NCBI RefSeq assembly: GCF_000308495.1
Contig: NZ_BAFU01000053.1
Coordinates: 1 to 64,000 of the forward strand
Origin: Nocardia brevicatena NBRC 12119
Lineage (GTDB): Bacteria; Actinomycetota; Actinomycetes; Mycobacteriales; Mycobacteriaceae
Length of the DNA: 64,000 bases
Direction of reading: 5' to 3'
Position numbers and translations under genes: made by a program. The notes beneath the pieces were generated by a model. That model saw nothing but the letters and a program-made list of their open reading frames with translations. It did not search any database and was not told the DNA's origin. This document shows positions 11,101 to 20,767 of this stretch, piece by piece (position 1 is the stretch's first letter; every line of letters starts with the position of its first letter).

Positions 11101-14100
11101 GTGAAGGTGCGCGGTTTCCGCATCGAACTCGGTGAGATCACCGCGGCGCTCGACGATCACCCCGGGGTCGGATTCGCGCATACCGCAGTCCGGCGGATGG
11201 CCGGCGCCAATCGTATCGTGGCCTTCGTCCGGCCCGCCGACCCGGCCCGGCCACCCGAACCCGAGAGCCTGCGGGCGCATACCGCACAACGGCTGCCCGC
11301 GCATATGGTGCCGGCCGCCCTCGCCCTGCTGGACGAGATCCCGTTGACCCCGGTCGGCAAACTCGATATCGACGCCCTGCCGGAACCCCGGCTGTTCACC
11401 ACCGACCGGACCGGACGTCCGCCCGCCACCGGGACGGGGCGCCTCGTCGCCGAAGTCATGGGCGAGCTGGTGGACGCCGAGACCGTGTTCGCCGACGACA
11501 GTTTCTTCGATATCGGCGGCAACTCGCTGCTGGCCACCCGCTTGGTGGCCCGGCTCGCCGCCGCCACCGGCACCCGGCTGGAGGTGCGCACCGTTTTCGC
11601 GGCGCCGACGGTGGCCGAGATCGCGGCCCTGCTCGACACCGGTGCCGGACGTGACGACCGGCCGGAGCCGACCCGGCGGGAACGCCCCGAACGGATCCCG
11701 CTCTCGGCGGCGCAGCACAGGCTCTGGTTCCTCAACCGTTTCGATACCGGTGCGGCGGAGCAGGGCAGCGGTGGCGCCTACAACGTTCCCGTTGTCCTGC
11801 GGCTGCGCGGCGAACCGGACCGGGTCGCCCTGGCCACCGCGCTGCACTGCCTGCAGGAACGGCACGAAACCCTGCGCACGGTCTTCCCGGAGATCGACGG
11901 TGAGCCTGCGCAGGTGGTGCTCGGCCCCATCGACGCCGTGGTCCCGCTGGACGAGATCACCGTCCTCTCCGAGGAGGCGGCCGAGACGATCCAGCGGCTC
12001 ACCGCCCCCGGGTTCGACCTGGCCGCCGAGGTGCCGCTGCGCGCGACGCTGCTCACCGTGGCCGACGCCCCGGATGAATACATCCTGGTGCTGGTGGTGC
12101 ACCACATCGCCATGGACGGCTGGTCGCTGGAACCCTTGGCGGTGGATATGGCCGCCGCCTATCGCGCCGTCCTCGCCGGTATCGACCCGCGGCCGGAGAT
12201 CCCGCCGATCCAGTACGTGGACTACACGCTGTGGCAGCGGGACCTGCTCGGCTCCGAGGCCGATCCGGACTCGCCGATCAGCCGACAGCTCGACTACTGG
12301 CGTCGCACGCTGGACGGGCTGCCGGAACTGCTCGACCTGCCCACCGACCGCCCGCGCCCGCCCGTTCCCTCCTACCGCGGCGGTACCGTCGGCTGCGCTC
12401 TCGATGCGGAGGTCCACCGGGAACTGCACGATATCGCCGCACACCACAATGTCAGCCTGTTCATGGTGCTGCACGCCGTGCTGACGGTGCTGCTGCACCG
12501 CATGAGCGGCAGCGACGATATCGCCGTCGGCACCCCGATCGCCGGCCGGGACCATCCGGCCCTCGACCCTCTGGTCGGGATGTTCGTCAACACCCTGGTC
12601 CTGCGCACCCGGGTCGAACCGCACCTGTCGTTCACCGCGCTGCTCGACAGCGTCCGCGAGACCGACCTCGATGCCTTCGCCCACGCGGATCTGCCGTTCG
12701 AACGTCTGGTGGAGGTGCTCAACCCGGTCCGGTCGCAGGCCCATCACCCGCTGTTCCAGGTAATGCTGTCGGTGCGCAACGAACCGGTGGGGACACTGGA
12801 ACTGCCGGGTCTGCGCATCGACACCGTCGAGACCGACGGTGGTATCGCCAAATTCGACCTGCAGTTCACGATTACCGAATCCCGCACCCCGGACCGCGAA
12901 CCGGACGGGATCACCGTGGCGGTCAACTACAGCACCGACCTGTTCGACGAATCCACCGCCGCACGCTTCGGTGACCGGCTGGTCCGGCTGCTGTGTGCGG
13001 TCGCCGCGAATTCCGCGTCGGCGGTGGGTGACCTGGACCTGCTCGACCCCGCCGAACTGTCCGCGCTGGTCCCCGTGCGCGGCGCCCGCCCCGACCGGCC
13101 GGTCACCCTCCCCGAGGTGTTCGCCGCCGCGGCCGCGGTCGACCGGAAGGCGGTGGCGCTGCGTGCCGGTGACACCGAGATCACCTACGACGCACTCGAC
13201 CGGTGGAGCAACAAACTGGCCCGGCTGCTCATCGGAATCGGGGTGGGGCCGGAAAGCCTGGTGGCGTTGGGAATTCCGCGATCGGTGGAATCGGTGGCCA
13301 CCATGCTGGCGGTCTCCAAGGCCGGTGCCGCCTTCGTCCCGGTCGATCCCGGCTATCCGCCGCACCGGATCGCGCATATGCTCTCCGATTCCGGTGCGGC
13401 CCTGGGGGTCACGCTCTCGGCCCACCGTGCGGCACTGTCCGGCGAGATCGACACCACCGAATGGCTGGTGCTCGACGATCCCGAAATCCGTGAACAGGTG
13501 CTCGAGGCGGCCGCCGATCCGATCACCGATCGGGAGCGGATCGTCCCGTTGCGTACGGGACATCCCGCCTATGTCATCTACACATCCGGTTCGACCGGAA
13601 CCCCGAAGGGCGTCGTGGTCACCCACGGCGGCCTGTCCAATTTCGCCGCCGAAACCGCGCAGCGCTTCGAGGTCCGGCCCGGCAGCCGCGTCTTGCACTT
13701 CGCGACACCGAGCTTCGACGCGGCCATGTTGGACCTGCTGCTGGCCCTCGGCGGTGCGGCCACCCTGGTGGTCACCCCGCCCGGTGTGGTGGGCGGTGCC
13801 GAACTGGGCCGGGTCCTGGCCGGTGAACGCATCACCCACGCCTTCATCACCACCTCGGCGCTGGGCACTGTGGACCCGACCGGTCTCACCGACTTCCAGA
13901 ACGTGCTCGTCGGCGGGGAAGCGCTGCCGCCGGAACTGGTCAACCGGTGGGCACCGGGCCGCCGGTTGCACAATGCGTACGGCCCCACCGAGACCACCAT
14001 CGTCACCGTCATGTCGCCACCCCTGCGGCCGGACGGGCCCACTCCGATCGGGGCGCCGATCCGCGGTGTCGACGTCTGCGTCCTCGACGCCCGGCTGTGG

Positions 14101-15690
14101 CCGGTACCACTGGGTGTCACCGGGGAACTGTTCCTCTCGGGCGCGGCGCTGGCGCGTGGCTACCACGACCGGCCGGGACTCACCGCACAGCGGTTCGTCG
14201 CCAATCCCTTCGGCAAACCGGGGGAGCGGATGTACCGCACCGGCGATCTGGTGCGCATCCTGCCGTCCGCCGACGGCGGGCCGGGCGCCATCGGCTATAT
14301 GGGCCGTACCGACCATCAGGTCAAGATCCGCGGCTTCCGGATCGAACTCGGTGAGATCGACGCGGCGCTGGCCCGGCACGACGCGGTGGAGTTCTCGCTG
14401 ACCATCGGACACCGCACCGCGGCCGGCGCGACGGCGCTGGTGTCGTATGTGAAGCCGAGAGCGGGCCATACCCCGACCCCGGCCGAGCTCACCGCCTACC
14501 TGTCGGAGTTGGTACCGAACTATATGGTCCCACAGTCGATCATGCCGATCGACCGGGTGCCGCTTACGCCCGTCGGTAAGCTCGACCGCCAGGCCCTGCC
14601 GGAACCGGTGTTCGCCGGCGCCGAAGGCTATCGGGCGCCCACCACCCGCACCGAGACCCTGCTCTGCGCGGCATTCGCCGAGGCGCTCGGGGTGGAACGG
14701 GTCGGTGTGGACGACGGGTTCTTCGAATTGGGCGGCAATTCGCTGCTGGCCACCAAGGTCGTGGCGCGGATGCGCGCCGACGGTATCGACCTGCCGGTGC
14801 AGTTGATGTTCGGCGGTTCCACGCCCGCCGCCATCGCCGCCCGGCTCGACGCCGGGTCCACCGACGATGCCATGACGCAGGCACTGGCCACGATCCTGCC
14901 GCTGCGGCCGGTCACGGAAACCTCGGCGGCCCCGCTGTTCTGCGTACACCCCGCCATCGGGCTGGCCTGGTGTTACTCCGGTCTACTCGCGCATCTGCCC
15001 CCGGATCGGCCGGTCTATGGCCTGCAGGCGCCGCATGTGGCCGGACATCCCGGATTCGACTCGATCGCCGCCGCGGCCGACCACTATGTGGCGCATATCC
15101 GGTCGGTCCGGCCGCATGGGCCCTACCACCTGCTCGGCTGGTCATTGGGCGGTCTGATCGCGCACGAGATCGCGGTGCGCCTGCAACGGGCGGGTGAACG
15201 GGTCGCGCTGCTGGCCATGATGGACAGCTACCGGCTCTCCGACGAACTACTGGATCGGGCAATGCCGAGTATCGCCGAGATCGTCGGTGAATTCGGCGCC
15301 GACGTGGTGTCCGACGGCGGCGAACTCGATCCCGACATGAGCCTGGGCGACGCCGCCGAACTCCTTCGTGCCCGGCCGGGTCCGTTCGCCGCGCTGACCG
15401 TCGAGCACCTGGAACGGCTCTATGCCGGATACGCCGACGGCACCGTTGCGGCGCACGGTTTTCGGCCGGGGATCTACGAGGGCGACCTGCTGTTCTTCAC
15501 CGCCGCCGCCGACTCGGTGAACCGGGAGAACCGTGATCGCAGCGCCGGTAGCTGGCAAGGTCATATCACCGGCCTCGTGCACGAACACCCGCTGCCCTGC
15601 ACCCACGCCGAGATGACCACGCCCGACGCGCTTGCGGTGATCGGTCCCATCCTGTGGCGGCACCTCGAGGAAAAGGAGACGGACCGGTGA
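2110..15690 (+). CDS. Four-module nonribosomal peptide synthetase (C-A-T)x4-TE
   Basis: A single ~4525-aa NRPS with domain order C-A-T-C-A-T-C-A-T-C-A-T-TE. Condensation motifs HHxxxDG are at 2560-2580, 5737-5757, 8908-8928 and 12100-12120. Adenylation A3 motifs (TSGSTG.PK) are near 3985, 7213, 10375 and 13582. Phosphopantetheine serines in GGNSL are at 5185, 8356, 11524 and 14740. The thioesterase nucleophile in GWSLGG is the codon at 15142. No epimerization, methylation or reductase domain is visible, so an all-L tetrapeptide released by the TE is expected. The first C domain resembles the aryl/acyl-accepting C domain of EntF, so the product may be N-acylated. The start is ATG 2110 after ACGGAG (an in-frame TTG lies at 2107). 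It overlaps the exporter ATPase by 4 nt. No MbtH-like gene is in the window. Product unknown. Confidence 0.95.
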   Translation: MRSVATDQIGALSAGELSAQAFPLSPAQMGIWYAQRIRPDVPLIIAQSVEIHGDLDTDRLFDAIERFGRETEMDLLRLVTIDGVPYQILDSESEPAFIRVDLRDEPDPSAAARRWMDEATRAPFDLERDPLIINAVLRTGDHDYVWYSRAHHILIDGYGAMNGNTRTAEVYTALEQQREPSVSRAMPLAELYAGEIEYRNSDRFVADGAYWRELLDGVGEVLTLSTVANPPSTPDPGRRLAATTLDERTEAAVTVVAETLNASQPSVFAAALACYVRAVTGENDVVLSLPVSARTTVALRRSAGVVSNVVPLRVRFGVDTTVHDAVRIVQQQITGALRHQRYRHEDIRRDCGHSRGSRGFFGPMINVMLFRNSLQFGDVEGSPQVMATGPVEDLSVNLYYGAGNRIHLDFEANSQLYGEAELAAHHERFLDFLNRFLTAPPGTPAFALPVITEAERHLVLRAWNDTAVEAAPATLADLFTERVAACPDAVAVEFEDESLTYRELDEGANRLARLLIACGAGPDRVVGLCLRRSLELVVGMYAIIKAGAAYLPMDPEHPVERLTRIMARAQPVAVLVVDREGVALPDHTPTLALDGLDLSGMDPAPITDTDRIRPLRGDHLAYVIFTSGSTGTPKGVGTAHGAIVNRLRWMQHEYPLDDTDAVLQKTPATFDVSVWEFFWPLQVGARLVLARPDGHRDPQYLTEIIAEKHITTAHFVPSMLSVFVTDADTRGCTGLRRVFCSGEALPAATVRDFHAVLPGTRLHNLYGPTEAAVDVTYWSCPPDPASVPIGSPVWNTRTYVLDTRLRPVPPGAVGELYLAGAQLARGYLGQSPLTAERFVADPFTPGGRMYRTGDLARWRPIDDASDGTAGVLEYLGRTDFQVKIRGLRIELGEIEAALLADDRIARAVCVAHAGAAGDRLVAYVVPARGGDGESAGIDTEAVRARVSRTLPAYMVPTAVIALDELPLNSNGKIDRAALPAPADNKERVRTAPRTETERTLTEIFADLLSLDEVGIEDGFFELGGNSLVAARAVARINAALSVRLTIRDLFEAGSVAALSERLAADGTDIVAPSLVPVERPERVPLSPAQQRLWILNRFAEHAALYNMPLAVVLDGSPDIEALRAGLTDVLERHESLRTTFPETPEGPYQLVHPAADIPLSLEAIDADGADTTALVREFAGRAFDLRAEAPIRVALYATDTDRHVFVLVLHHICGDGWSIAPLARDLMAAVAARAEGRAPRWTPLPVQYADFAIWQRELLGEETDPASALSRQIVYWRSELAGLPDQLDLPLDRPRPLHRSTVGSRVAFTISAETRREATELAAARGVSMFMVVHAALATLLSRLCGSTDIVIGTPIAGRSDPALDELVGMFVNTLVLRTAVDPAAGFDRMLDHIRETDLNAFANADVPFERLVELVNPERSGSRHPLFQVMLSYDNAPDLHLDLPGVRTEILPLATDVAKFDLQLEIHDDGTDGELRAEFGYATDILDARTVEAFARRFVTVLEAVVAAPQRPLGDIDLLDRHERANLVPIAGGPAEPPTTLARMFTEIAERLPDAVAVRYGTRDTTYRELDERSNRLARILIEHGAAPETVVAVALPRGLDSITAVWAVAKTGAAYVPVDPAYPRERTAHMLADSGALLGITGPEHHAGLPAWPAGRSGTWLVLGTPAFTDACAAYSAAPITDADRHRPLRTAHPAYFIYTSGSTGIPKAVIVTHAGLASFAGEQRYLFGVTDRSRTLHFSSPSFDASVLELLLGFATGATVVVAPADIYGGRELAAFLRTERVTHAFITPAALATVPPEGFDTLHSVMVGGESCSQELVDSWAPRYRMHNMYGPSEATVAATVSGPMRAGRPVPLGHPVRGMRLFVLDDRLRPVPPGTPGELYLSGPGLARGYHGRRGLTAGRFLANPLGRRGERMYRTGDLVVVERSGRLRFLGRADDQIKIRGFRIELHEIDHALRAHPGVRSALTVVHTDTHDRQRLAAYVTVAGPVDPAAIRKTARGLLPDYMVPAAVTVLDELPKTPSGKLDRKALPEPVFIGESGAGSRGPVTETEQRIAEVFADVLGRASVGAEDGFFDLGGNSLLATRLATALDERFGVELPVRAVFDAPTVAALAERIAQAPAVRRLPLTARIPRPDRIPLSLPQQRLWFLNRFAPESNAYNIAFVLDIAGDLDVAALRAALADIVERHEILRTVFPEDGDGAHQQVLPADRALSDPEPRDVSTVTAETILRDLALGGFDLTTGTPLRAVLLRTGPGRHLLGIVVHHIAVDGRSLGPLTRDLAIAYTARCRGGAPIWPPLPVQYVDFGLWQREYLGSDTDPESPAARQLAYWRDRLADLPEELPLPYDRPRPDVPTQDAAVVRRTIPAQVARALDELARAQGVGPFMVLRSALAVLLRAVTGGRDIAIGTPVAGRTHSMLDDLVGMFVNTVVLRSEVDPDLAFTALLRADRDTELAALAHADIPFERVVDELGRDPHITGRHPLFQVALTVRDGSLPELELPGLTVSARELDIARAKFDLELRVGELADGATDIEFVYATELFDVRTIETLAYRFLRVLTAVGADPDVPIRDIDTRTEFERARLTPAHGPAGGIPRTLAAVFTATASVYPWRPAVRAGETVLDYAELDRRSNRLAWMLIRRGLGPGDRVAMGLTRSVDSVTTVLAITKAGAAFVPVDPNYPVERIAHMLTDSGCAFGITHSAHAQRLRTAGGGDIDWLLSDDPAYSEAAVSEDAVTDVDRVRPVRLADLAYVIYTSGSTGKPKGVAVTHGGLSELAAEFRDRLRTDHRARTMHFASPSFDAAVLDLLLAVGSGAAMVIVPPDVYGGDELAELMTREQVTHTFITPAALATIDRDRWPLPDLRGLMVGGEAYGPELVARWAPGRRMFNVYGPTETTIVITLGELDSGGPITIGTLARGTRALVLDERLRPVPVGVPGELYLGGPGVARGYVDRFGLTATRFVADPYGPAGARLYRTGDVVRWNAAGELVYLGRSDHQVKVRGFRIELGEITAALDDHPGVGFAHTAVRRMAGANRIVAFVRPADPARPPEPESLRAHTAQRLPAHMVPAALALLDEIPLTPVGKLDIDALPEPRLFTTDRTGRPPATGTGRLVAEVMGELVDAETVFADDSFFDIGGNSLLATRLVARLAAATGTRLEVRTVFAAPTVAEIAALLDTGAGRDDRPEPTRRERPERIPLSAAQHRLWFLNRFDTGAAEQGSGGAYNVPVVLRLRGEPDRVALATALHCLQERHETLRTVFPEIDGEPAQVVLGPIDAVVPLDEITVLSEEAAETIQRLTAPGFDLAAEVPLRATLLTVADAPDEYILVLVVHHIAMDGWSLEPLAVDMAAAYRAVLAGIDPRPEIPPIQYVDYTLWQRDLLGSEADPDSPISRQLDYWRRTLDGLPELLDLPTDRPRPPVPSYRGGTVGCALDAEVHRELHDIAAHHNVSLFMVLHAVLTVLLHRMSGSDDIAVGTPIAGRDHPALDPLVGMFVNTLVLRTRVEPHLSFTALLDSVRETDLDAFAHADLPFERLVEVLNPVRSQAHHPLFQVMLSVRNEPVGTLELPGLRIDTVETDGGIAKFDLQFTITESRTPDREPDGITVAVNYSTDLFDESTAARFGDRLVRLLCAVAANSASAVGDLDLLDPAELSALVPVRGARPDRPVTLPEVFAAAAAVDRKAVALRAGDTEITYDALDRWSNKLARLLIGIGVGPESLVALGIPRSVESVATMLAVSKAGAAFVPVDPGYPPHRIAHMLSDSGAALGVTLSAHRAALSGEIDTTEWLVLDDPEIREQVLEAAADPITDRERIVPLRTGHPAYVIYTSGSTGTPKGVVVTHGGLSNFAAETAQRFEVRPGSRVLHFATPSFDAAMLDLLLALGGAATLVVTPPGVVGGAELGRVLAGERITHAFITTSALGTVDPTGLTDFQNVLVGGEALPPELVNRWAPGRRLHNAYGPTETTIVTVMSPPLRPDGPTPIGAPIRGVDVCVLDARLWPVPLGVTGELFLSGAALARGYHDRPGLTAQRFVANPFGKPGERMYRTGDLVRILPSADGGPGAIGYMGRTDHQVKIRGFRIELGEIDAALARHDAVEFSLTIGHRTAAGATALVSYVKPRAGHTPTPAELTAYLSELVPNYMVPQSIMPIDRVPLTPVGKLDRQALPEPVFAGAEGYRAPTTRTETLLCAAFAEALGVERVGVDDGFFELGGNSLLATKVVARMRADGIDLPVQLMFGGSTPAAIAARLDAGSTDDAMTQALATILPLRPVTETSAAPLFCVHPAIGLAWCYSGLLAHLPPDRPVYGLQAPHVAGHPGFDSIAAAADHYVAHIRSVRPHGPYHLLGWSLGGLIAHEIAVRLQRAGERVALLAMMDSYRLSDELLDRAMPSIAEIVGEFGADVVSDGGELDPDMSLGDAAELLRARPGPFAALTVEHLERLYAGYADGTVAAHGFRPGIYEGDLLFFTAAADSVNRENRDRSAGSWQGHITGLVHEHPLPCTHAEMTTPDALAVIGPILWRHLEEKETDR
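2164..5330 (+). other. NRPS module 1: starter-type C, Ser-specific A, T
   Basis: The C domain begins [13 protein letters not shown] and carries [11 protein letters not shown], which resembles EntF's HHLLVDGF region more than the three internal C domains of this protein. The A domain spans about 3514-5049. Reading the ten specificity positions from [23 protein letters not shown] and [11 protein letters not shown] gives D-V-W-H-F-S-L-V-D-K, the textbook serine code of EntF. The carrier serine codon is 5185. This is the only module whose substrate I can assign with confidence. Confidence 0.85.
5356..8480 (+). other. NRPS module 2: C-A-T, substrate uncertain
   Basis: The condensation active site HHICGDGWS is at 5737. 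The adenylation domain spans about 6718-8215. Specificity positions read from [22 protein letters not shown] and [11 protein letters not shown] give D-A-L-F-M-G-M-V-A-K. I do not recognise this as a standard code. The F, M and G at positions 278, 299 and 301 resemble pockets for branched aliphatic residues such as Leu or Ile, but this is a weak inference. The carrier serine codon is 8356. Confidence 0.75.
8530..11640 (+). other. NRPS module 3: C-A-T, substrate uncertain
   Basis: The condensation active site is HHIAVDGRS at 8908; an Arg stands where the other two internal C domains have Trp. The adenylation domain spans about 9892-11392. Specificity positions read as D-A-L-F-M-G-V-I-V-K, close to modules 2 and 4 and far from module 1. 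The carrier serine codon is 11524 in IGGNSL. Confidence 0.75.
11698..14860 (+). other. NRPS module 4: C-A-T, substrate uncertain
   Basis: The condensation active site is HHIAMDGWS at 12100. The adenylation domain spans about 13096-14610. Specificity positions from [22 protein letters not shown] and [11 protein letters not shown] give D-A-L-F-L-G-A-I-V-K. This again suggests a hydrophobic residue similar to modules 2 and 3. The carrier serine codon is 14740. Confidence 0.75.
14925..15687 (+). other. NRPS C-terminal thioesterase domain
   Basis: This is an alpha/beta-hydrolase type I thioesterase. It begins [12 protein letters not shown], carries the nucleophile motif GWSLGG (Ser codon 15142), a candidate Asp in MMDSY and a C-terminal His in CTHAEM. 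It releases the chain from the fourth carrier domain by hydrolysis or cyclization. The side-chain OH of the predicted N-terminal serine could act as an internal nucleophile to give a lactone, but nothing in the sequence decides this. Confidence 0.85.
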
Positions 15691-16676
15691 GTCTGGCGGT
15701 GAAGATTCGCAACCTGGTCAAGAACTACGGTCGGGTACGAGTGCTCGACGGCATCGATCTCGACATCCCGGCGGGTACCGTGATGGGGCTGTTGGGACCC
15801 AACGGTGCCGGCAAAACCACCACGGTGCGTGTTGTCACCACGCTGCTGCGGCCGTGTGCCGGTTCGGTGCGCGTCGCCGGGGTAGACGTACTCGCCGACC
15901 CGGCGGCGGCGCGGAAACGGATCGGTCTGTCGGGTCAATACGCCGCCGTCGACGCCAATCTCACCGGATACGAGAACCTGCGTATGGTGGCACGGCTCTA
16001 CGGCATGTCGCACCGGCAAGCGGCGGCCCGCGCTCGGGAACTGCTCACCGCGTTCGGTCTCGACCACGCGGCGCAGCGGCCGGCCGGTACCTACTCCGGT
16101 GGCATGGCCCGACGTCTCGACCTGGCCGGGGCCTTGGTGGCCCGGCCGCCGGTGGTTGTCCTGGACGAACCCACCACCGGCCTCGATCCGCGCGCCCGCC
16201 TCGATATGTGGGGTGTTATCGGAGATCTGGTGAGCGACGGCACCACCGTGCTGCTCACCACCCAGTATCTGGAAGAAGCCGACCGGTTGGCCGACCGGAT
16301 CACCGTGATCGACCGCGGTCGGGTCATCGCCCGCGGCTCCGCCGACGAGCTCAAGACCTCCATCGGCGGGGATCGGCTCACCGTCACCCTGGCGACCGGT
16401 CAGGAACCGCAGCCCGCACTGACAGTGCTGGCCCAGGTCGGAATCGGTGAGCCCACCCATGAACCCGGCACCGAGGACGTGTCGGTGGTGGTCGGGGATG
16501 GTTCGCGCACCATGGTCGAAGCCCTGCGCCGCCTCGACGACGCGGGGGTGTGCGTCGTCGACGCCTCCGTGCACCGACCCAGCCTGGACGACGTCTTCCT
16601 GTCCCTCACCGGCACCACGGCCACCCCGCTGCCCGAGCCGGACACCGACGATGTACCCGAGGAGATCATGTCGTGA
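15687..16676 (+). CDS. ABC transporter ATP-binding protein, DrrA type
   Basis: A 329-aa ATPase of the daunorubicin-resistance (DrrA) subfamily, energising a drug or natural-product exporter. Walker A is [10 protein letters not shown], the signature is YSGGMARR, Walker B is [11 protein letters not shown], and the switch region is [12 protein letters not shown]. The C-terminal ~90 residues are the DrrA-type extension. The start is GTG 15687, inside the NRPS stop (GTGA overlap), with AAGGAG at 15673-15678. An upstream in-frame ATG at 15654 is less likely because it lies well inside the NRPS. The coupling to the NRPS implies export of, or self-resistance to, its product. Confidence 0.93.
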   Translation: MSLAVKIRNLVKNYGRVRVLDGIDLDIPAGTVMGLLGPNGAGKTTTVRVVTTLLRPCAGSVRVAGVDVLADPAAARKRIGLSGQYAAVDANLTGYENLRMVARLYGMSHRQAAARARELLTAFGLDHAAQRPAGTYSGGMARRLDLAGALVARPPVVVLDEPTTGLDPRARLDMWGVIGDLVSDGTTVLLTTQYLEEADRLADRITVIDRGRVIARGSADELKTSIGGDRLTVTLATGQEPQPALTVLAQVGIGEPTHEPGTEDVSVVVGDGSRTMVEALRRLDDAGVCVVDASVHRPSLDDVFLSLTGTTATPLPEPDTDDVPEEIMS

Positions 16677-17572
16677 GTACCGCCGACACAGCGGTCCGAA
16701 AGGAAACACCCGATACCGAAAGCTCCGTCGAGAGCGCCTCGGCCGCCGGGAGCACTGCATCGGCGCCGGAACTGTCGCCGCGTGGGCGGATGGTTCGGGA
16801 CAGCGCGATCGTCGCCTACCGCAACCTGCTGACCATTCTTCGGGTACCGACCCTGTTGGTGACCGCCACCGTCCAGCCGCTGATGTTCGTCTTCCTCTTC
16901 GCCTACGTCTTCGGCGCCTCGCTGGGCGGCGGCCAGTACCGAGAATTCCTGCTGGCCGGGATCTTCGCCCAGACCGTCGCGTTCAACGCCGCCTTCACCA
17001 CCGTGGGTCTGGCCGGTGACCTGCACACCGGGATCATCGACCGGATGCGGACACTGCCGATGTCCCGGTTGGCGGTGCTGATGGGACGCACCCTGTCGGA
17101 TCTGGTGGTCAATGTCCTCAGCCTGCTGGTGATGGTCGGCTGTGGGTATATCGTCGGCTGGCGTGTCCACGGCTCCCTCGCCGACGCCGCCCTCGCCTTC
17201 GGCGTGATCCTGTTGTTCGCTTTCGCCATGTCCTGGGTCGGGGCGCTCACCGGGTTGCTGTCGCCCACGGTCGAGGTCGCGCAGAGCGCCGGGCTGATCT
17301 GGCTGTTCCCGTTGTCGTTCATCTCATCGGCGTTCATCTCCGCCGAAACCCTGCCCGGTCCGCTGCGCACCATCGCCGCGTGGAATCCCATTACCGCCGT
17401 CTCGGCGGCCGGTCGAAAACTGTTCGACAACAGCTCACCGCCGACGTTCGGGACCCCCACCGGCTGGGCCGCCGATCACTGTATCGAATACGCCGTCATG
17501 TGTTCGGTGGGCATTCTGGTCGTCGCCATGCCGCTGGCGTTGTTGCAATACCGTAAGGTCGCCAGCCGCTGA
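16673..17572 (+). CDS. ABC-2 type transporter permease, DrrB type
   Basis: A 299-aa integral membrane partner of the preceding ATPase. A ~45-residue hydrophilic Ser/Ala/Glu-rich N-terminus is followed by six hydrophobic segments. Typical ABC-2 features include the segment around VQPLMFVFLFAYVFG and the permease region SAGLIWLFPLSFISSAF. It starts at GTG 16673, overlapping the ATPase stop by 4 nt (GTGA), with GAGGAG at 16659-16664. NRPS, ATPase and permease therefore form one translationally coupled unit. The substrate is presumably the NRPS peptide. Confidence 0.93.
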   Translation: MSTADTAVRKETPDTESSVESASAAGSTASAPELSPRGRMVRDSAIVAYRNLLTILRVPTLLVTATVQPLMFVFLFAYVFGASLGGGQYREFLLAGIFAQTVAFNAAFTTVGLAGDLHTGIIDRMRTLPMSRLAVLMGRTLSDLVVNVLSLLVMVGCGYIVGWRVHGSLADAALAFGVILLFAFAMSWVGALTGLLSPTVEVAQSAGLIWLFPLSFISSAFISAETLPGPLRTIAAWNPITAVSAAGRKLFDNSSPPTFGTPTGWAADHCIEYAVMCSVGILVVAMPLALLQYRKVASR

Positions 17573-17626
17573 GCCGGCACCTGCGGACCGCGCCGAGAGT
17601 ACACGGCCGGGATATCGAGACACGCA

Positions 17627-17668
17627 AGAGGCCGCCCACACCGAATTCTTCGGATGTGGGCGGCCTCT
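17627..17668. terminator. Bidirectional hairpin terminator between exporter and rbpA
   Basis: AGAGGCCGCCCACACCGAA (17627-17645) pairs with TTCGG and TGTGGGCGGCCTCT (17649-17668). This gives a 19-bp stem with a single bulged A and a 3-nt loop. It lies between convergent genes and can serve both. There is no U-tract on either side, which is common in actinobacteria. Confidence 0.75.
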
Positions 17669-17722
17669 CCGCAGTCGGTGGGTGTCCACCCGGCGGACCA
17701 CCGCCGCGTGGGTAGAAAGCAC

Positions 17723-18058
17723 TCAGCCGCGACGGCGCGACTTCAACAGCTCCAGACGCTCCTTGAGCAGATCCTCGAGTTCCTCTTTGCTGCGCCGCTC
17801 CAACAGCATGTCCCAATGCGTGCGCGGCGGCTTGACCTTCTTCGCCTCCTGCGTGGTGCCCTCGATCAGCACACCCTCCTGGCCGTTGCGGCACAGCCAG
17901 GTGGGCGGGATCTCGGCTTCGTCGGCGAATGGAACGTCGAATTCTTCGCCATTGTCGGTCCGGTACCGGGCAATCCGGCGCGGTGCCAGATCATGGTCGC
18001 GGTCGGTCTCATAACTCACCGCTCCGAGCCGACTACCCCGGAGTACGCGATCTGCCAT
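17723..18058 (-). CDS. rbpA: RNA polymerase-binding protein RbpA
   Basis: A 111-aa protein that binds RNA polymerase and principal sigma factors and stabilises open complexes. It matches actinobacterial RbpA closely: N-terminus MADRVLRGSRLGAVSYE, the core with WLCRNG, and the sigma-interacting C-terminal helix ELLKERLELLKSRRRG. The ATG at 18058 gives the family's normal length and follows AGAGGA; the longer frame upstream is not needed. In M. tuberculosis rbpA converges on the lnt-ppm1 gene and diverges from a small hypothetical gene. The same orientation holds here, but with the NRPS island in between. Confidence 0.97.
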   Translation of the reverse strand: MADRVLRGSRLGAVSYETDRDHDLAPRRIARYRTDNGEEFDVPFADEAEIPPTWLCRNGQEGVLIEGTTQEAKKVKPPRTHWDMLLERRSKEELEDLLKERLELLKSRRRG

Positions 18059-18403
18059 CTGTACAGGTCCTCTCTGTGTTTTATGCCGTGCCTTCGGCGC
18101 GGCGCCGCCAGGCACGATAACGCGACGCCGAGCCGCGAACCGTGCGTGTTGCGTTGTCGGTAGGCCGGGTGAAACGCGGACCGGGTCGGTCGTGTTCGTG
18201 GGCCGTTTGCCGAGGTGCGAACCGAGGGCCGGGCCGGTCGGTTGGTGCCGGTCGGCCGAAAACCCTGTGTTCTGTCAACGTTCGTGCGGGCTGTTTCGTT
18301 CCCGGGTAGGGGAGAACCCGATTATTCTACGCTGTTCCGGCGCAATGCCGGTCGGCCGTGCCCGTTGTGTGATCGGGCGCGATAGCTATTAGGGTGTCGG
18401 GTC
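18059..18403. promoter_or_regulatory. Divergent promoter region of rbpA and the small Cys-motif gene
   Basis: These 345 bases hold no supported gene. On the rbpA side, GTGCCT/AGGCAC arms at about 18092-18117 can form a leader hairpin upstream of the AGAGGA ribosome site. I could not identify a clear SigR-type -35/-10 pair by eye. Immediately before the gene at 18404 is TAGCTATTAGGGTG, which may act as a -10 region or weak ribosome site. Confidence 0.4.
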
Positions 18404-18727
18404 ATGTCGCGCCGGTCGTTGTCGTGTTCGTGGTGTGGGCGGGAGATCGTGGATTCGCCCTCGGGACGTCGTCGTCGGTATTGTCGTCAGTCCTGCCGGC
18501 AGCGAGCCTACGAACATCGCAACAATGTGAAGGGTACCGGGATTCCCGCCGATTCGGTGATCCTCAGTGCTCAGGAAGCCGCCGATCTGGCCGATCGCTG
18601 GTTCGCCGCCCGCTGTGCGGCCGAGGATGTGGCGACGGCGATCAGCGAGGGCGCGGATACCGCGGAACTGGTCGGTCTCAGCGCGACCCTGGTCGCGCTG
18701 ACCCGCGAGGCCGAGCGGCTGCGCTGA
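18404..18727 (+). CDS. Small protein with a CxxC...C(x3)C zinc-binding-like motif
   Basis: A 107-aa protein. The first ~40 residues carry CSWC and YCRQSC in a very basic setting (RRRRYCRQSCRQRAYEHR), which looks like a small zinc-binding, possibly nucleic-acid-binding module. The rest is an acidic helix rich in Ala. It stands divergent to rbpA, the position of a conserved small hypothetical gene (Rv2049c) in mycobacteria; orthology is inferred from position only. Its 3' end overlaps the convergent membrane-protein gene by 50 nt. Function unknown. Confidence 0.75.
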   Translation: MSRRSLSCSWCGREIVDSPSGRRRRYCRQSCRQRAYEHRNNVKGTGIPADSVILSAQEAADLADRWFAARCAAEDVATAISEGADTAELVGLSATLVALTREAERLR

Positions 18728-19769
18728 GCCCCGGTCGGTGTGATCGCGTCGGGCGACGCGGCGTCACCGCGGCGAATCCGCCGACCAGGAGCGCGGCCGT
18801 TGTCCCCGCGGCCAGGAGTACGGCGCCGTCGGGGCGCAACAGCGGTAGTCCGCGCATGGCCTGCCAGTATGTGATCGCGATCGCTCCCGCCCAGCCGAGG
18901 GCGAGCAGTCCGATCAACCGGGTACGGAACCGCTCGTCGCGTAGCGACGGGTGCCGGTGGGCGAGCCAGGCCGTCAGGACCACCGCCGCCAACAGCACCT
19001 GGATGCCGTGCAATCCGAGGAAATGGGGTATCCGCAGGTCTCCGCCGACCATGCTCCATCCGGTGATCGGAAGTCCGGGTGCGGCGTCGGGTGCGGATAG
19101 TTCGGCGCGGAGTCGGGCGTCGACAACGGTGTGCCCGGCGGCCAGTTCGATCACGCGGCCGTCCGCGGTGCGGACCACCTGGGTGCCGGTGAATCCCATG
19201 GTGTAGCCCAGTGCCATACCGGTGACGGCGAGGGCCAGACCGGAGCGAATCGCCCATACGGTCGGACGGTCCACCCGGGGACGCCATGAAACGATCACGG
19301 CCAGTATGAGGTTCGCGACGAACAGGCCGGGCACGCCCGAGGCGAAGACGATCTGGCCGATACTGTTCACCGCGTCGGTTTCGGTGTTGAAATGGCTGAA
19401 CGTACCCCGGGCCGCCTGCAGCACTATGAAACCGACGTCGATGATTCCGGTGACCGCGAATATGGTGCCCATCCACCAGGTAACCCGGCGGCCGGTATGC
19501 GGGAGCGACAGCAACCAGGCCAGGGTGAGTGAGTAGAGGACGAACGCCACTCCGAATTTGAACGGTTTGAGCCAGAGCGACTCACCGAGCAGGGTGCGCT
19601 CGTCCACCATCATGCCGATGGCCGAACACGCGATCACAACGGCCATCACTGCCACGGTGCACAACAGCGGGCGGTGAAATCGGCCGGTGATGGTGGCGGG
19701 GGACTCGGGGCGGGTATCCGAAGTGGGACCGAGGTTGTGGGATGCGGCGTCGGGATCGGTGGTGACCAT
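18678..19769 (-). CDS. Multipass membrane protein of unknown function
   Basis: A 363-aa protein with about seven hydrophobic segments (for example VAVMAVVIACSAIGMM, ASGVPGLFVANLILAVIV and LLAAVVLTAWLA). A conserved-looking loop WLKPFKFGVAF follows the first segment, and the tail is basic. It starts at ATG 19769 without a strong ribosome site. The C-terminal ~17 codons overlap the 3' end of the convergent small Cys-motif gene. I do not recognise a characterised family. Confidence 0.75.
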   Translation of the reverse strand: MVTTDPDAASHNLGPTSDTRPESPATITGRFHRPLLCTVAVMAVVIACSAIGMMVDERTLLGESLWLKPFKFGVAFVLYSLTLAWLLSLPHTGRRVTWWMGTIFAVTGIIDVGFIVLQAARGTFSHFNTETDAVNSIGQIVFASGVPGLFVANLILAVIVSWRPRVDRPTVWAIRSGLALAVTGMALGYTMGFTGTQVVRTADGRVIELAAGHTVVDARLRAELSAPDAAPGLPITGWSMVGGDLRIPHFLGLHGIQVLLAAVVLTAWLAHRHPSLRDERFRTRLIGLLALGWAGAIAITYWQAMRGLPLLRPDGAVLLAAGTTAALLVGGFAAVTPRRPTRSHRPGLSAAARPRGSARPGSR

Positions 19770-19907
19770 TGCCCGAACGTAGGAACCGGGGCACTGATGT
19801 CGCGTCCCGCCGAAGTGCTGTTCGCGATCAGTACCCCGGTACCATGTCTACATTTCGCTGGGACCGGAGCCGGGCGGTGTACCGGTGTTCGCCGCCGGCG
19901 GATCGGG

Positions 19908-20585
19908 TCAGTGTGAGACGTCCACCCCGCGCGCGGCCATCCACGGCATGGGGTCGACGGCCGCACCCCCGGGCTGGTGCACCTCATAGTGCAGGTGGGG
20001 ACCAGTGGACTGGCCGCGGCTGCCCACGGTGGCGATCACGTCACCGGAGCGCACCGGCTGACCGACGTGGACGAGAATATCCTGCATATGGCCGTACACG
20101 CCGACGGTGCCGTCGTCCTGCTGGACACGCACCCACAGCCCGAAGCCCGTGGCGGGACCGGCCTCGATCACCACGCCGTCGGTCACCGTCTTGATGGGCG
20201 CGTACATCTGGCCCGCGAAGTCCATACCCCTGTGCACCGTGCCCCACCGGGCGCCGAAGGTGGAGCTCACAGGAGCGTCGACCGGACGCACGGTATGCGG
20301 TCGGTGTTCGATGAGGGCTCGGAGGGGAGCGAAGCCCGCCGGAGCGGCCGACTGCGGGGCGGCCGCCTGCTCGGCAACGGCGGCCGTGTCCGGGGGCCCG
20401 GCTTCCCGGGTGGCGGCGACCGTGGTGATATCGGCTCGGTCGGTATCGGTGGTGGCTGCCGCGAGCAGGCCCAGTGCGGCGCCGAACGCCGTGGTGGCGG
20501 CGACAACCTGTGCGGTGATCGGATGGCGACGGCCGGTCACGGCTTCCCGGCGAAACGGTAACGGAAAGATCACGGGCATGACCAT
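19908..20585 (-). CDS. M23 family metallopeptidase (LytM domain)
   Basis: A protein of ~225 aa that likely cleaves peptide bonds in peptidoglycan outside the membrane. An N-terminal membrane anchor or signal (VVAATTAFGAALGLLA) is followed by an Ala/Pro-rich linker and a C-terminal LytM domain. The zinc ligands are visible: His and Asp in HRGMDFAG, and HxH in GPHLHYEVH, with the auxiliary VYGHMQ. The start is either ATG 20585 or ATG 20579; the longer frame upstream lacks family-like sequence. It is transcribed divergently from the ArsR-type regulator. Confidence 0.88.
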   Translation of the reverse strand: MVMPVIFPLPFRREAVTGRRHPITAQVVAATTAFGAALGLLAAATTDTDRADITTVAATREAGPPDTAAVAEQAAAPQSAAPAGFAPLRALIEHRPHTVRPVDAPVSSTFGARWGTVHRGMDFAGQMYAPIKTVTDGVVIEAGPATGFGLWVRVQQDDGTVGVYGHMQDILVHVGQPVRSGDVIATVGSRGQSTGPHLHYEVHQPGGAAVDPMPWMAARGVDVSH

Positions 20586-20767
20586 GAAGCTACGACCGGT
20601 TCCGTGTCCGGGGGCAATTCTGTGGCAACCGTCACGTGACGGTAAATCGCTCGGCCTGTCGTCACCGGACGGTAACGAGACCTCGGGATTATCTCTCTCA
20701 CCAGGGGGAATGCAATACGAAAGGGTATTTGCCGAGGCGTGTCCGAATCGCCCACACTGTTTCAGTG

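Noticed and set aside
5662-14949. A 3095-codon open frame on the minus strand opposite the NRPS
   Set aside because: It lies exactly antisense to the NRPS, has Gly/Arg/His/Gln-rich shadow composition and no domain signature. The codon bias of high-GC genes keeps the antisense frame open.
15654-15686. An earlier ATG start for the exporter ATPase
   Set aside because: It would add 11 unrelated residues and lie 33 nt inside the NRPS; GTG 15687 has AAGGAG at proper spacing and the standard GTGA overlap.
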